NCBI RefSeq assembly: GCF_014306625.1
Contig: NZ_JACRYL010000010.1
Coordinates: 46,642-110,641 of the forward strand
DNA from: Pedobacter fastidiosus
GTDB taxonomy: Bacteria > Bacteroidota > Bacteroidia > Sphingobacteriales > Sphingobacteriaceae
Direction: 5' to 3'
DNA length: 64,000 nt
Shown here: positions 9,065-19,732 of the stretch, piece by piece
Numbering within the stretch: position 1 is the first letter of the stretch
Layout: every line of letters begins with the position of its first letter
Made by a program: the position numbers and the translations under genes
Notes under the pieces: model-generated
The model's database searches: none
Seen by the model: only the letters and a program-made list of their open reading frames with translations
What the model was told of the DNA's origin: nothing

Positions 9065-12000
9065 ATGTCTTACAAAAAGGATAATAAATTAAAAAGCAAT
9101 TTCACATCAATCACGATTAGCTTATCGTCTCCAGAAATTATTTTGGAACGTTCAAGCGGTGAGGTGTTGAAACCGGAAACCATTAACTACCGTACTTACA
9201 AACCTGAACGTGATGGTTTGTTCTGTGAGCGTATTTTTGGTCCGGTAAAAGATTACGAATGTCATTGCGGTAAATATAAACGTATCCGTTATAAAGGTAT
9301 TGTTTGTGATCGTTGTGGTGTTGAAGTAACTGAAAAGAAAGTACGTCGTGAGCGTATGGGACACATCGCTTTGGTGGTTCCTGTTGCGCATATCTGGTAT
9401 TTCCGTTCTTTACCAAATAAAATCGGTTATTTATTAGGCTTACCTACTAAAAAATTAGATTTAATTATCTATTACGAGCGTTACGTAGTTATCCAATCCG
9501 GCTTAATGGAAGAGGATGGCATTAAGTATATGGACTTCTTAACGGAAGAAGAATACTTAGATATCTTAGATAAATTACCTAAAGAAAATCAATATTTAGA
9601 TGATAAAGATCCTAATAAATTCATCGCCAAAATGGGCGCTGAAGCATTAGAAGATCTTTTGAAACGTATTAACTTAGATACTTTATCTTACGATTTACGT
9701 CACCAAGCTGCTAACGAAACATCTCAACAACGTAAAAATGAGGCTTTAAAACGTCTTCAAGTTGTGGAAGCTTTCCGTGGTGCTAATACGCGTATTGAGA
9801 ATCGCCCAGAGTGGATGATTGTTAAAATCGTTCCGGTTATTCCACCAGAATTACGTCCTTTAGTTCCATTAGAAGGTGGTCGTTTCGCTACTTCAGATTT
9901 AAATGATTTATACCGTCGTGTAATTATCCGTAACAACCGTTTAAAACGTTTGATCGAGATTAAAGCACCAGAGGTAATTTTACGTAACGAGAAACGTATG
10001 TTACAGGAAGCTGTAGATTCGTTATTCGATAACTCACGTAAAGTTAATGCGGTTAAAACTGAAGGTAACCGTGCCTTGAAATCACTTTCAGATATCTTGA
10101 AAGGTAAACAAGGTCGTTTCCGTCAGAATTTATTAGGTAAACGTGTGGATTATTCAGCTCGTTCGGTAATTGTTGTAGGGCCTAGCCTTAAATTACACGA
10201 GTGCGGTATTCCTAAAGATATGGCTGCTGAGCTTTACAAACCATTCATTATTCGTAAGATGATTGAACGTGGTGTTGTAAAAACAGTTAAATCTGCTAAG
10301 AAAATCGTTGATAGAAAAGATCCATTAGTTTGGGATATCTTAGAAAATGTATTGAAAGGTCACCCGGTATTATTAAACCGTGCACCAACCTTACACAGAT
10401 TAGGTATTCAGGCTTTCCAGCCAAAATTAATTGAAGGAAAAGCAATCCAATTACACCCATTAGTTTGTACTGCATTCAACGCCGATTTTGATGGTGACCA
10501 GATGGCTGTCCACTTACCGTTAGGTAACGCAGCAATTTTGGAAGCCCAAGTATTGATGTTGGCAGCACATAACATCTTAAACCCTGCAAACGGTACACCA
10601 ATTACAGTACCATCTCAGGATATGGTTTTGGGTCTTTATTACATTACTAAAGGCCGTAGAACAGATGAAACTCGTGTTGTAAAAGGGCAAGATTCAAATT
10701 TCTATTCTCCAGAAGAAGTGATTATCGCTTATAACGAGAAAGAATTAGATCTACATGCTTTCATTAAAGTAAGAGTTAATGTTAAACAAGCAGACGGTTC
10801 TATCGTTAATAAATTAACAGAAACTACAGTTGGTAGAGTATTATTCAACCAAATGGTTCCTGAGGAAGTTGGTTATATCAATGAGCTATTAACTAAGAAA
10901 TCTTTAAGAGATATTATTGGTGAAGTAGTAAAAATGACTGGTATGGCTCGTGCTTCTCAGTTCTTGGATGATATTAAAGAATTAGGTTTCCGTATGGCAT
11001 TCCAAGGAGGTTTATCGTTCAATTTACAAGACGTAAACATTCCAGTTGAGAAACATACTTTATTAGAACAAGCAGCTGCTGAGGTTGAAGAGGTAAGAAA
11101 CAACTATAACATGGGTTTCATTACCAACAACGAACGTTACAACCAGATTATCGATATCTGGACTCGTATCAACAACAGGTTAACTACTTTCGTAATGACT
11201 CAGTTATCTTCGGATAACCAAGGTTTTAACTCAGTTTACATGATGCTTGATTCTGGTGCACGTGGTTCGAAAGAGCAGATTCGTCAGCTTTGCGGAATGC
11301 GTGGATTGATGGCGAAACCTCAAAAATCTGGTTCAGGTGGTGACATTATTGAGAATCCAATCCTATCAAACTTTAAAGAAGGCTTATCGGTATTAGAGTA
11401 CTTTATCTCTACTCACGGTGCTCGTAAAGGTTTGGCGGATACGGCGTTAAAAACAGCTGATGCTGGTTACTTAACTCGTCGTTTACATGATGTTGCACAA
11501 GATATGATTGTTAATTCTGTTGATTGTGGTACTTTAAGAGGTATGTACACAACAGCATTAAAAGATCAAGAAGATATTGTTGAGCCATTATACGACAGGA
11601 TTTTAGGACGTACTTCATTACATGATGTTTATAATCCTTTGGATAACACATTATTAATTGGTGCTGGCGAAGATATTAACGAAGATGTTGCTAAATTAAT
11701 TGAAGAGTCTCCATTAGAAGGTATCGAAATTCGTTCGGTATTGACTTGTGAGAACAAACGAGGAGTTTGTGCATTATGTTATGGTCGTAACTTAGCATCT
11801 GGTAAACGTGTTCAAAGAGGTGAGGCAGTTGGTGTAATTGCAGCACAATCAATCGGTGAGCCGGGTACACAGTTAACACTTCGTACTTTCCACGTGGGTG
11901 GTACTGCATCAAACATTGCTGCAGAATCAAACATCGTAGCTAAGTTTGATGGTGTTATCGAGTTCGAAAATATTCGTACTGTTGATACACAAACAGAAGA

Positions 12001-13351
12001 AGGAACAGTTCAGGTGGTATTAGGTCGTTCAGGTGAGTTCAAAATTGTTGAGCCAGGAACTGGACGTATCATTGTAACCAACAACATTCCTTACGGTGCA
12101 TTCTTATTCGTTAAAGAAGGTGATAAATTATCTAAAGGTGATAAAATCTGTTCATGGGATCCGTACAACGCGGTTATTCTTTCAGAATTTGCCGGTAAAG
12201 CGCAGTTTGATGCAATTATTGAGGGTGTAACCTTCCGTGAAGAATCAGATGAGCAAACTGGTCACCGTGAAAAAGTTATTATCGATACACGTGATAAAAC
12301 TAAAAATCCATCGGTACAAATCGTTGATAAAAAAGGCGAATTTATAAAAGGATATAACATTCCAGTAGGTGCCCACGTTTCAGTTGATGAAGGTGAAGCT
12401 ATTCAAACTGGTCAAATTATTGCTAAAATACCACGTGCAACTGGTAAAACCCGAGATATTACAGGTGGTTTACCACGTGTAACGGAATTATTCGAAGCAC
12501 GTAATCCATCTAACCCAGCTGTAGTAACTGAGATTGATGGTGTGGTAACTTTAGGTGGTGTTAAACGTGGTAATCGTGAGATTACAATCGAATCTAAAGA
12601 TGGCGAAGTTAAAAAATACCTAGTTCCATTGTCTAAACACATCCTTGTTCAGGATAATGACTTTGTGAAAGCGGGTATGCCTTTATCAGATGGTTCAATT
12701 TCTCCTGCGGATATCTTATCAATTAAAGGCCCTGCAGCGGTTCAAGAATACTTAGTAAATGGTATTCAAGAAGTTTACCGTTTACAAGGTGTAAAAATTA
12801 ACGATAAGCATTTCGAGGTAATTGTACACCAGATGATGCAGAAAGTTCACATCGAAGATCCAGGTGATACTATTTTCTTAGAAAACAATGCTGTTGATCG
12901 TTGGGATTTTGCTGACGAGAACGATGCAATGTACGACAAGAAAGTTGTTGAAGATGCAGGTGATTCGAACGATTTCAAACCAGGTCAGATTGTTTCATTA
13001 CGTAGATTAAGAGATGAGAATTCTCAATTGAAACGTAAAGATTTAAAACAGATTACGGTTAGAGATGCAAGACCAGCTACAGCAAGTTCTATCTTACAAG
13101 GTATTACTCGTGCATCATTAGGTACTAAATCGTTCATTTCTGCGGCTTCGTTCCAGGAAACAACGAAAGTATTAAATGAGGCAGCTATTGCAGGTAAACG
13201 CGATAATATGTTAGGCTTGAAAGAAAATGTGATCGTTGGTCACTTAATTCCTTCAGGAACTGGTGTACGTGGTTACGAAAGAATCATCGTAGGTTCTCAA
13301 GAAGAGTACGATAAATTATTAGCTTCTAAACAAGAAGAAGTAGAAGCATAA
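9065..13351 (+). CDS. rpoC: DNA-directed RNA polymerase subunit beta'
   Basis: The beta' subunit with the catalytic magnesium site. It has 1428 residues. The N-terminal zinc ribbon has Cys66, Cys68, Cys81 and Cys84; the catalytic loop [12 protein letters not shown] is near 472-483; a second zinc site with [15 protein letters not shown] lies further on, followed by the trigger loop region [16 protein letters not shown]. The gene is co-transcribed with rpoB and ends at a strong terminator. Confidence 0.99.
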   Translation: MSYKKDNKLKSNFTSITISLSSPEIILERSSGEVLKPETINYRTYKPERDGLFCERIFGPVKDYECHCGKYKRIRYKGIVCDRCGVEVTEKKVRRERMGHIALVVPVAHIWYFRSLPNKIGYLLGLPTKKLDLIIYYERYVVIQSGLMEEDGIKYMDFLTEEEYLDILDKLPKENQYLDDKDPNKFIAKMGAEALEDLLKRINLDTLSYDLRHQAANETSQQRKNEALKRLQVVEAFRGANTRIENRPEWMIVKIVPVIPPELRPLVPLEGGRFATSDLNDLYRRVIIRNNRLKRLIEIKAPEVILRNEKRMLQEAVDSLFDNSRKVNAVKTEGNRALKSLSDILKGKQGRFRQNLLGKRVDYSARSVIVVGPSLKLHECGIPKDMAAELYKPFIIRKMIERGVVKTVKSAKKIVDRKDPLVWDILENVLKGHPVLLNRAPTLHRLGIQAFQPKLIEGKAIQLHPLVCTAFNADFDGDQMAVHLPLGNAAILEAQVLMLAAHNILNPANGTPITVPSQDMVLGLYYITKGRRTDETRVVKGQDSNFYSPEEVIIAYNEKELDLHAFIKVRVNVKQADGSIVNKLTETTVGRVLFNQMVPEEVGYINELLTKKSLRDIIGEVVKMTGMARASQFLDDIKELGFRMAFQGGLSFNLQDVNIPVEKHTLLEQAAAEVEEVRNNYNMGFITNNERYNQIIDIWTRINNRLTTFVMTQLSSDNQGFNSVYMMLDSGARGSKEQIRQLCGMRGLMAKPQKSGSGGDIIENPILSNFKEGLSVLEYFISTHGARKGLADTALKTADAGYLTRRLHDVAQDMIVNSVDCGTLRGMYTTALKDQEDIVEPLYDRILGRTSLHDVYNPLDNTLLIGAGEDINEDVAKLIEESPLEGIEIRSVLTCENKRGVCALCYGRNLASGKRVQRGEAVGVIAAQSIGEPGTQLTLRTFHVGGTASNIAAESNIVAKFDGVIEFENIRTVDTQTEEGTVQVVLGRSGEFKIVEPGTGRIIVTNNIPYGAFLFVKEGDKLSKGDKICSWDPYNAVILSEFAGKAQFDAIIEGVTFREESDEQTGHREKVIIDTRDKTKNPSVQIVDKKGEFIKGYNIPVGAHVSVDEGEAIQTGQIIAKIPRATGKTRDITGGLPRVTELFEARNPSNPAVVTEIDGVVTLGGVKRGNREITIESKDGEVKKYLVPLSKHILVQDNDFVKAGMPLSDGSISPADILSIKGPAAVQEYLVNGIQEVYRLQGVKINDKHFEVIVHQMMQKVHIEDPGDTIFLENNAVDRWDFADENDAMYDKKVVEDAGDSNDFKPGQIVSLRRLRDENSQLKRKDLKQITVRDARPATASSILQGITRASLGTKSFISAASFQETTKVLNEAAIAGKRDNMLGLKENVIVGHLIPSGTGVRGYERIIVGSQEEYDKLLASKQEEVEA

Positions 13352-13370
13352 TAGCAAATCATATTATTTA

Positions 13371-13407
13371 AAAGGGCTGTTTCATTTATTTGAAACAGCC
13401 CTTTTTG
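13371..13407 (+). terminator. rpoC terminator
   Basis: A perfect 14-bp stem AAAGGGCTGTTTCA / TGAAACAGCCCTTT with a 6-base loop, ending in a T run. It is the strongest terminator in the first part of the window and closes the rpoBC operon. Confidence 0.95.
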
Positions 13408-13489
13408 TTTAAATAAATTTTAGCAACTGATAGTTAAATATTAACTTTAAATGCTCTTATTTAAGAACATATATCAATATTACTCGATC

Positions 13490-13801
13490 ATGGAAGAACA
13501 ACAAAACGAAAACCAATTAAATATAGAGCTATCAGAAGAAATTGCAGAAGGAATTTTTTCAAATCTTGCAATTATTACACATTCCAACACAGAATTTGTA
13601 CTCGACTTTATCCGAGTGATGCCGGGCTTACCTAAGGCTAAAGTTAAATCAAGGATTATTTTAACTCCAGAACATGCGAAGCGCTTATTATCTGCTTTAG
13701 AGGATAATATTCAGAAGTTTGAAGCTGTTAACGGACGAATTAAAACTCAAGAAGAACCACCATTTCCTATGGGTTTCGGCGGGCCAACAGCACAGGCCTA
13801 A
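13490..13801 (+). CDS. DUF3467 family protein
   Basis: A small conserved protein of 103 residues seen across Bacteroidota, often after rpoC. Function is unknown. The sequence shows SEEIAEGIFSNLAIITHSNTE and a C-terminal part ending in GFGGPTAQA. The start was set at the ATG of MEEQQNENQL; an upstream in-frame ATG at 13451 would add 13 hydrophobic residues (MLLFKNIY...) not typical of the family. It stands alone after the rpoC terminator; its own promoter was not identified with confidence. Confidence 0.85.
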   Translation: MEEQQNENQLNIELSEEIAEGIFSNLAIITHSNTEFVLDFIRVMPGLPKAKVKSRIILTPEHAKRLLSALEDNIQKFEAVNGRIKTQEEPPFPMGFGGPTAQA

Positions 13802-13822
13802 TTTCTTTTTTAAATCTTTTGA

Positions 13823-13862
13823 ACAAATGTTTGTTTGCTATGTTAGCATAGCATACATTTGT
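13823..13862 (+). promoter_or_regulatory. fadL-like gene promoter within a palindrome
   Basis: TTG (13831-13833), 20 bases and TACATTTG (13854-13861) fit the Bacteroidota promoter. The promoter is enclosed by ACAAATGT (13823-13830) and ACATTTGT (13855-13862), with an inner GCTATG-TTAG-CATAGC. The dyad could be an operator. Confidence 0.75.
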
Positions 13863-13881
13863 GCTATAACCATATATAAGA

Positions 13882-15105
13882 ATGAAAAAAATTTTATTGA
13901 GCGTATTACTATCTGTTCCATTTTGGGTTATGGCACAGGGTTTCCAGGTTAATTTACAAGGACAAAAACAAATTGGTATGGCAGGTGCAGGTTCTGCATT
14001 GGCTTTAGATGAGGCTTCTGTATTTTTTAATCCTGGTGCAGTTACTTTCTTAGAGAAAAACTCAGTTTCAGCAGGTGTTAACCCATTATTATTTAAATCA
14101 GCTTTTCAACAAGCAGGTTCAAATATTACCGAAAATGTTAAAAATAAAATTGCTCCTCCTTTTGAATTTTATGCCGTTTGGGGACCAAAATCAAACAAAT
14201 GGAAATTAGGCTTAGGTGTTTACACGCCGTTTGGAGGCTTGGTAGATTGGGGCGATAACTGGTCTGGCAAGTATGCATTAACTTCATTAAACCTTAAAGC
14301 AATTTATATACAGCCAACTTTAAGTGTTAAAATTACGGATAGAATTGGTATTGGTGCTGGTTTTGTCTATAACCATGGTGATGTAAATCTTCAAAGAGCA
14401 ATCCCAGTTAATTTCCCTGATGGTCATTCAGGAAAAGTGACTTTGGATGGAACAGGGAAAGGTTACGGATGGAATGCTGGGATTTACATAAATACATTAA
14501 GCAACATTACTTTTGCCATTACACATAAATCTAAAGTGATTACCAAATTAGATGGAGGTACTGCTGAATTTGACGTTCCAAATTCTTTAAGAACTTCTTT
14601 CCCTGCAGGCAATACATTTACTGCTGAGCTTCCTTTACCAGCAACCACCACATTAGGAATTGGTATCCCACTTTCTAAATCAACTAAATTGGCATTTGAT
14701 GCAAGTTGGGTTCAATGGCATATTTATCAAGATTTATCTTTTGATTATGCTACTAATACCTCTGCTTTAGCTGATACAAAATCTGCACGTAATTATCGTG
14801 ATGGTTCTTCATTTAAATTAGGGATCAATCATCAGGCAACTGAAAAATTAGCTTTAAGAGCTGGTGTTGGTTATGCTTTCAGTCCAGTTCAAGATGGATA
14901 TGTAACTCCTGAGGCACCCGATGCAGATCGATATATTTTAAGTGCTGGCGCTGGCTATTCATTCACTTCTAAGTTTGAAGTTAATGCTTCATTCTTTTTC
15001 GAGGATGTTAAATCACGCACACAGAAAAACATCGAAACAGGTTTAAACGGTACGTTCAAAACCCTAGTTTATGCACCAGGTATTTCGTTAACTTATAAAT
15101 GGTAG
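13882..15105 (+). CDS. OmpP1/FadL family outer membrane transporter
   Basis: An outer-membrane beta-barrel of the FadL/TodX group, which moves hydrophobic compounds such as fatty acids. The 407-residue protein has a signal peptide (about 1-18, cleaved after VMAQ) and the family-typical N-terminal hatch segment QKQIGMAGAGSALALDEASV with FFNPGA. The barrel ends with an aromatic/basic residue pair (LTYKW), as outer-membrane proteins do. It is followed 11 bases later by an SGNH lipoprotein, so a lipid uptake plus hydrolysis pair is likely. The substrate cannot be told from sequence. Confidence 0.9.
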   Translation: MKKILLSVLLSVPFWVMAQGFQVNLQGQKQIGMAGAGSALALDEASVFFNPGAVTFLEKNSVSAGVNPLLFKSAFQQAGSNITENVKNKIAPPFEFYAVWGPKSNKWKLGLGVYTPFGGLVDWGDNWSGKYALTSLNLKAIYIQPTLSVKITDRIGIGAGFVYNHGDVNLQRAIPVNFPDGHSGKVTLDGTGKGYGWNAGIYINTLSNITFAITHKSKVITKLDGGTAEFDVPNSLRTSFPAGNTFTAELPLPATTTLGIGIPLSKSTKLAFDASWVQWHIYQDLSFDYATNTSALADTKSARNYRDGSSFKLGINHQATEKLALRAGVGYAFSPVQDGYVTPEAPDADRYILSAGAGYSFTSKFEVNASFFFEDVKSRTQKNIETGLNGTFKTLVYAPGISLTYKW

Positions 15106-15116
15106 GAGAAATTATA

Positions 15117-16400
15117 ATGAAAAAATATATATTAAATAGTCTTTTGGTTGCTGCTGTACTTTTTGTAGCTTCTTGTAAACCAGAAATTGAAAGTCCGGCT
15201 GGTACTACTGCCGGCACTGCAAATTTTGGTAAATACATTGCGGTTGGTAACTCATTAACTTCTGGATTTGCAGATGGTGGATTATATTTAGAAGGACAAA
15301 AAGTAGCATATCCGAATTTAATCGCTGAGAAAATGGCAACTGTTGGTGGAGGAAGTTTTACTTCTCCATTTTTTACAGATGCTCAAGCAAACGGATCAGG
15401 ATATTTATCCTTAACGGCTTTAGTTAATGGTGTTCCAACTTTAACTCCTGTAACAAACAATTTAGCCTATCGTGATGCAACTCATTTAGCGAAATATACA
15501 GGTGAAGTTCAAAATTTAGGAATACCTGGTATGCGTGTTGATTTAGCTTTTGCTGGACCATTTAGTGCAGCCAATCCTTATCTGGAGCGCTTACTTCCCG
15601 ATGCTCAAGTTGGTGTAACAACTTATTTCCAATTTATTCAAGGCAGAAATCACACATTTTTCTCTTTATGGTTGGGCAACAATGATGCATTAGGTTATGC
15701 AACAAATGGTGGCGTTACTACAGATGCAACCAATGTTTTAACCGATAAATCTACATTTGCATTATTGTATTCTAACTTGGTTAATTCGCTTACTGCAGGT
15801 GGACAAAAAGGTATTGTTGGTACCATCCCTGATGTTACTTCGATTCCTTATTTTAATACGGTAACGGTTGCAGCATTATTAACAGCAGCAAAAGCTATAA
15901 ATCCTGCTGCGGCAGCCATATATATTCAAACTGGAACAGGAGCTGTTAGAGCGGCAACTAGCGAAGATTTAATTCGTTTGCCATTTCAGTCTGCAGGTTT
16001 ATTTGGATCTACAGCATCATCACCATATCCTTACGGCTTGCATCCTTTAAATCCTATTGCAAACAATTGGGTTTTAGATAAAGATGAAGTGGCGAAGGTT
16101 AAAGATTTTGTACTTAGTTATAATAATACAATTAAATCTCTTGCAGATAGCAAAGGATTGGCAATTGCCGATACTTACACTTATTTAAATCAAGTTAAAA
16201 CAGGAATTGTTATTAATGGAATTGGAATTAATTCAGCTTTCATTACTGGTGGTGCATTTTCTCTTGATGGGGTTCACTTAACGCCTCGAGGTAATGCTGT
16301 AATTGCAAATGTATTTATCAATGCAATAAATGCTAAATATGGTTCTACCATTCCAATTGTGGATGTTACGCAATATAGAGGCGTGAAATTTCCAAATTAG
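15117..16400 (+). CDS. SGNH/GDSL-type hydrolase lipoprotein
   Basis: Probably a surface or periplasmic lipid-anchored esterase. The start chosen (MKKYILNSLL) gives a lipoprotein signal with Cys20 in FVASC. Block I reads AVGNSLTSG, so the usual GDS is GNS, with Ser46 as nucleophile; block III GNND and block V DGVHLTPRG supply the remaining catalytic residues. The 427-residue protein is longer than simple SGNH enzymes. It follows the FadL-like gene closely and is closed by a terminator shared with miaA. Confidence 0.85.
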   Translation: MKKYILNSLLVAAVLFVASCKPEIESPAGTTAGTANFGKYIAVGNSLTSGFADGGLYLEGQKVAYPNLIAEKMATVGGGSFTSPFFTDAQANGSGYLSLTALVNGVPTLTPVTNNLAYRDATHLAKYTGEVQNLGIPGMRVDLAFAGPFSAANPYLERLLPDAQVGVTTYFQFIQGRNHTFFSLWLGNNDALGYATNGGVTTDATNVLTDKSTFALLYSNLVNSLTAGGQKGIVGTIPDVTSIPYFNTVTVAALLTAAKAINPAAAAIYIQTGTGAVRAATSEDLIRLPFQSAGLFGSTASSPYPYGLHPLNPIANNWVLDKDEVAKVKDFVLSYNNTIKSLADSKGLAIADTYTYLNQVKTGIVINGIGINSAFITGGAFSLDGVHLTPRGNAVIANVFINAINAKYGSTIPIVDVTQYRGVKFPN

Positions 16401-16417
16401 TATAAAATAAAACATTT

Positions 16418-16446
16418 AAAAGGCTTGCAAATTTGCAGGCCTTTTT
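16418..16446. terminator. bidirectional terminator between SGNH gene and miaA
   Basis: An 11-bp stem AAAGGCTTGCA / TGCAGGCCTTT with one wobble pair and an AATT loop, with a T run on the plus side and A-rich sequence on the other. It serves two converging genes. Confidence 0.85.
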
Positions 16447-16449
16447 GCT

Positions 16450-17376
16450 TTAAAGCAATTCTTCTATAAACTGAATGACTTTATCCTTTTCATCTGGTTC
16501 AAACCAATTTACTTCCTGATCTTTTCTAAACCAAGTCAACTGGCGTTTTGCAAAACGACGTGTATTCTGTTTTATAGAAGAAACCGCATCATCTAAAGAA
16601 ACTTTCTCCTCTATATAATCGAATAGCTCGCTGTAACCAACTGTATGGAGTGCATTGTATTTTCTAAAGGGTAGGAGAGATTGAACTTCCCCCAATAACC
16701 CTCTTTCCATCATCTTATCAACGCGAAGATTAATCCGATTGTAAAGTACTGCTCTTTCTGTATTTAATCCGATTTTAATGATGTTAAATGGTCGATCTTT
16801 TTTAGTTGAAGAAAGCATCGAGGAAAGCTTTTTACCCGTTGATAAAAACACTTCCAATCCTCTAATCATACGTTGCGGATTGTTTTGATCAACTTTCGCG
16901 AAGTATTCTGGATCAATTTCTTCAAGTTGTTTTTGTATAATCTCAATGCCTTCGGTTTCAAATTGTGCATTTAGTTGATCACGGATTGATAAATCGATTT
17001 CCGGCATCTCATCTAAGCCGTTAATTACTGCATTTATATACAGGCCAGAACCGCCAACCATAATGGCAATATCATGGTTTTCAAAAATCTCTTCTAATGT
17101 TTTTAGTGCCTCTAATTCAAAATCTCCTGTACTAAATAGTTTTTCTACAGAGTGAGAATTAATGAAATGATGTTTAGCAGAAGCAAGTTCCTCTTTATCT
17201 GGCTTTGCAGTGCCAATTTCCATCTCCTTGAAGAATTGTCTGGAATCGGCAGAGATAATTTCGGTTTTAAAGTGTTGGGCAAGTTCAATCGCTAAGGCAG
17301 TTTTTCCAATTGCAGTGGGACCAACAACAGAGATGAGTGTTTTAGCTTTTTTTAGCTTTAAATAATCTGCCGACAT
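16450..17376 (-). CDS. miaA: tRNA dimethylallyltransferase
   Basis: MiaA adds the dimethylallyl group to A37 of tRNAs that read codons beginning with U, such as tRNA-Tyr, -Trp and -Cys, all three present in this window. The 308-residue protein shows the P-loop GPTAIGKT (19-26), the SADSRQFF substrate segment, VGGSGLY and the tRNA-contacting segment QNTRRFAKRQLTWFRKD. It is a typical length for the family. It follows a terminator of the upstream minus-strand gene. Confidence 0.97.
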   Translation of the reverse strand: MSADYLKLKKAKTLISVVGPTAIGKTALAIELAQHFKTEIISADSRQFFKEMEIGTAKPDKEELASAKHHFINSHSVEKLFSTGDFELEALKTLEEIFENHDIAIMVGGSGLYINAVINGLDEMPEIDLSIRDQLNAQFETEGIEIIQKQLEEIDPEYFAKVDQNNPQRMIRGLEVFLSTGKKLSSMLSSTKKDRPFNIIKIGLNTERAVLYNRINLRVDKMMERGLLGEVQSLLPFRKYNALHTVGYSELFDYIEEKVSLDDAVSSIKQNTRRFAKRQLTWFRKDQEVNWFEPDEKDKVIQFIEELL

Positions 17377-17390
17377 ATTTCTTTTTAAAC

Positions 17391-17415
17391 AAAAAGTCAG
17401 ATGATTTCATCTGAC
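17391..17415 (-). terminator. terminator after pRiA4b-like gene
   Basis: A perfect 9-bp stem GTCAGATGA / TCATCTGAC with a two-base centre; read on the minus strand it is followed by TTTTTGTTT. It separates the DUF gene from miaA. Confidence 0.8.
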
Positions 17416-17444
17416 CGTTTGTATTTGTTTTGATATTTTAATGA

Positions 17445-18092
17445 TTAATAGTCGTCTTTATGGCTTTCATCTTCGTAGCCTTCGCTATCAGAAAATTCAT
17501 CTCCAAATTCGTCACTTTCTTCTGTTTCGTCTTCTTCGTCTCTTTCTTCTGCGTTAATTCCCATTTCCCCCATTGCTTCTAGCTCGTCCGTATCTTCTGG
17601 TACAAAGTTCATTTCATTTAAGAAATCGAACTCACTAGAAACTGCTGCGCCTCGTGGATCAACTGCTTGCGGACTGTTTTGCTCCATTATTTTTGGTGCT
17701 TCTCCACTGCTTCGAGCCAAGAATGGATATTCAATATTAGGATCAGGGTCTAAAACAATTTTAACCAATTCTACGTGAAAATCGTATGGCCGATCAAAAT
17801 TGTAGATGTAATAAAATTTCTGATGTGGATCTTCAATAAAACCACTCAGCTTAGAATTTTCCATTAAAACAACACGATCCTTTTTGCGCTCGTTAGGCAA
17901 ATAAGCTATCTCATCACCTTTTAACCAGTTATCAGTACTTACATAAAACGAAGATGGTTTTTCGGCATTGTAACCAGTAGACCTATGAATAGCCTTGTGC
18001 AGGTCTTCAAATGTTTGGTTTGATTTAATGTCGATCTCTCTCACCACATCATCAAAATCTTCGAAAGTAATTCTAAATTTATAAATAGCCAT
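17445..18092 (-). CDS. pRiA4b ORF-3-like / IS1096 TnpR-like family protein
   Basis: A 215-residue protein of the family named after plasmid pRiA4b ORF-3 (also labelled IS1096 passenger TnpR). The N-terminal part (about 1-125) shows YKFRITFEDFDDVVREIDI and the ending FDRPYDFHVELVKIV. The last 60 residues are strongly acidic (EERDEEDETEESDEF), a low-complexity tail. Despite the family name there is no sign of a mobile element here. Function is unknown. It sits between cca and miaA as a single transcription unit. Confidence 0.8.
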   Translation of the reverse strand: MAIYKFRITFEDFDDVVREIDIKSNQTFEDLHKAIHRSTGYNAEKPSSFYVSTDNWLKGDEIAYLPNERKKDRVVLMENSKLSGFIEDPHQKFYYIYNFDRPYDFHVELVKIVLDPDPNIEYPFLARSSGEAPKIMEQNSPQAVDPRGAAVSSEFDFLNEMNFVPEDTDELEAMGEMGINAEERDEEDETEESDEFGDEFSDSEGYEDESHKDDY

Positions 18093-18199
18093 TATTGTAT
18101 TTTGGAACCGTAAAAATAAAGTTAATTTGCCTTACCACAAAACAGTGAAAGTCACAAAAAGGTGTCTAACTGTCTGTTTTCGCAATTATTTTAAGTAAA

Positions 18200-19654
18200 T
18201 TATTTAACAACAGGATTTAATCCCATTTGTTTTGCCTGATTAAGCATAAAGTTAAACGCTTCAGTATAATCATTTGTTATCTCGCCCTCGAGGATTGCTT
18301 CGCGAATTGCATTTTTAATAAGGCCAACTTCTTTGCCTGCTTCCAATCCGAAAGTTTCCATAATGTCAGTTCCAGTGATGGGCGGTTGCCAATTTCGAAT
18401 TTTATCTCGCTCTTCAACATCTTTTAACTTCTTTTTAACCAGCTCAAAATTGTTGCGATATTTAGTTTTCTTATATTCGTTTTTAGTGGTAACATCTGCA
18501 TTGCAAAGCAACATCAAGCTTTCAATTTCCTCACCGGCATCAAAAAGTAATCTTCTCACTGCCGAATCTGTAACAGTTTCTTGCGCTAAAACAATTGGGC
18601 GTAAATGTAGTTGTACCAGTTTTTGAACATATTTCATTTTCTCGTTAAGAGGCAATTTAAGCTGTGCAAAAATTTTCGGAACCATTCTCGCTCCTTTATC
18701 TTCATGGCCATGAAAGGTCCAGCCGTGTCCTTCCTCAAAACGTTTAGTAGCCGGTTTGGCAATGTCGTGCAAAATAGCTGCCCAACGGAGCCATAAATCA
18801 TCTGTAGTATTACAAATATTATCCAAAACTTCTAAGGTATGGTAGAAATTGTCTTTATGCCCTTTTCCTTTGATAATTTCGACACCAAAAAGCTGAGCCA
18901 TTTGAGGAAAAATGATGTGTAATAAACCCGTATCAAAAAGATGCTTAAAACCGATGGAAGGTTTTTTTGATAAAATAATTTTATTCATTTCATCGGTAAT
19001 GCGTTCTTTTGATACAATGCTAATGCGTTGTTTTTGGGCTTTAATTGCGCTTAGTGCAACGGGATCTATGTTGAAATTCAGCTGGGCAGCGAAACGAATC
19101 GCCCTCATCATGCGCAATGGATCATCTGAAAATGTAATTTCAGGATCAAGAGGAGTACGAATGAGTTTGTTTTCTAAATCGTTAATTCCATCAAATGGAT
19201 CTAACAGTTCTCCAAAGCGATCTGCATTTAGGTTAATCGCTAAAGCATTTATGGTAAAATCTCTTCTAATTTGATCATCTTCTAAAGTCCCATCTTCAAC
19301 AATCGGTTTGCGGGAATCAGAACGATAGGATTCCTTTCTTGCGCCAACAAATTCTACCTCTAAATCTTTAAATTTAATATTTGCTGTTCCGAAGTTTTTA
19401 AAAACTGCTACTTTGGTGTGCAACTTTTTACCTACAGCCTCAGCATATTCAATCCCTTTTCCAACAACTACAACGTCTATATCTTTTGATGGTCGATTTA
19501 AAAATATATCACGTACGAAGCCACCAATAACATACGCCTCGGTATTATTTTGATCTGCTACGGCAGATAACGTTTTAAATATTGGATTTTGTAGATGAAT
19601 CCCTAAGTCCCCTAAAGAAGACTTTTCATTTTCATCGCTTAAATTAGATTGCAT
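18200..19654 (-). CDS. cca: CCA tRNA nucleotidyltransferase with HD domain
   Basis: Adds or repairs the 3' CCA of tRNAs. In the 484-residue protein the class II nucleotidyltransferase fold shows GGFVRD (44-49) and the metal-binding pair Asp58/Asp60 in KDIDVVVV; the RRDFTINALA motif lies at 130-139; a HD phosphohydrolase domain has HD at 296-297. A poly(A) polymerase is the main alternative, but Bacteroidota usually have this single enzyme. Three of five tRNA genes in the window lack encoded CCA, so the activity is required. Confidence 0.9.
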   Translation of the reverse strand: MQSNLSDENEKSSLGDLGIHLQNPIFKTLSAVADQNNTEAYVIGGFVRDIFLNRPSKDIDVVVVGKGIEYAEAVGKKLHTKVAVFKNFGTANIKFKDLEVEFVGARKESYRSDSRKPIVEDGTLEDDQIRRDFTINALAINLNADRFGELLDPFDGINDLENKLIRTPLDPEITFSDDPLRMMRAIRFAAQLNFNIDPVALSAIKAQKQRISIVSKERITDEMNKIILSKKPSIGFKHLFDTGLLHIIFPQMAQLFGVEIIKGKGHKDNFYHTLEVLDNICNTTDDLWLRWAAILHDIAKPATKRFEEGHGWTFHGHEDKGARMVPKIFAQLKLPLNEKMKYVQKLVQLHLRPIVLAQETVTDSAVRRLLFDAGEEIESLMLLCNADVTTKNEYKKTKYRNNFELVKKKLKDVEERDKIRNWQPPITGTDIMETFGLEAGKEVGLIKNAIREAILEGEITNDYTEAFNFMLNQAKQMGLNPVVK

Positions 19655-19732
19655 ATAAGGGCACTTAATCTGGCAAAATTAAGAAAAACATTCGGTGCTG
19701 AAAGCCTTTTAACCTTTTAAAGCTTCAGCCGT

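Noticed and set aside
13719..13952. Open frame overlapping the DUF3467 and FadL-like genes
   Set aside because: It reads across the fadL promoter in another frame and ends within the signal peptide region; both neighbours are clearly real.
17445..18092. Insertion sequence suggested by the IS1096/TnpR family label
   Set aside because: The protein is a single gene in a housekeeping context with no inverted ends or transposase; the name is historical.
18912..19274. Plus-strand open frame inside the cca gene
   Set aside because: It is a shadow of the cca reading frame, with no promoter or family resemblance.
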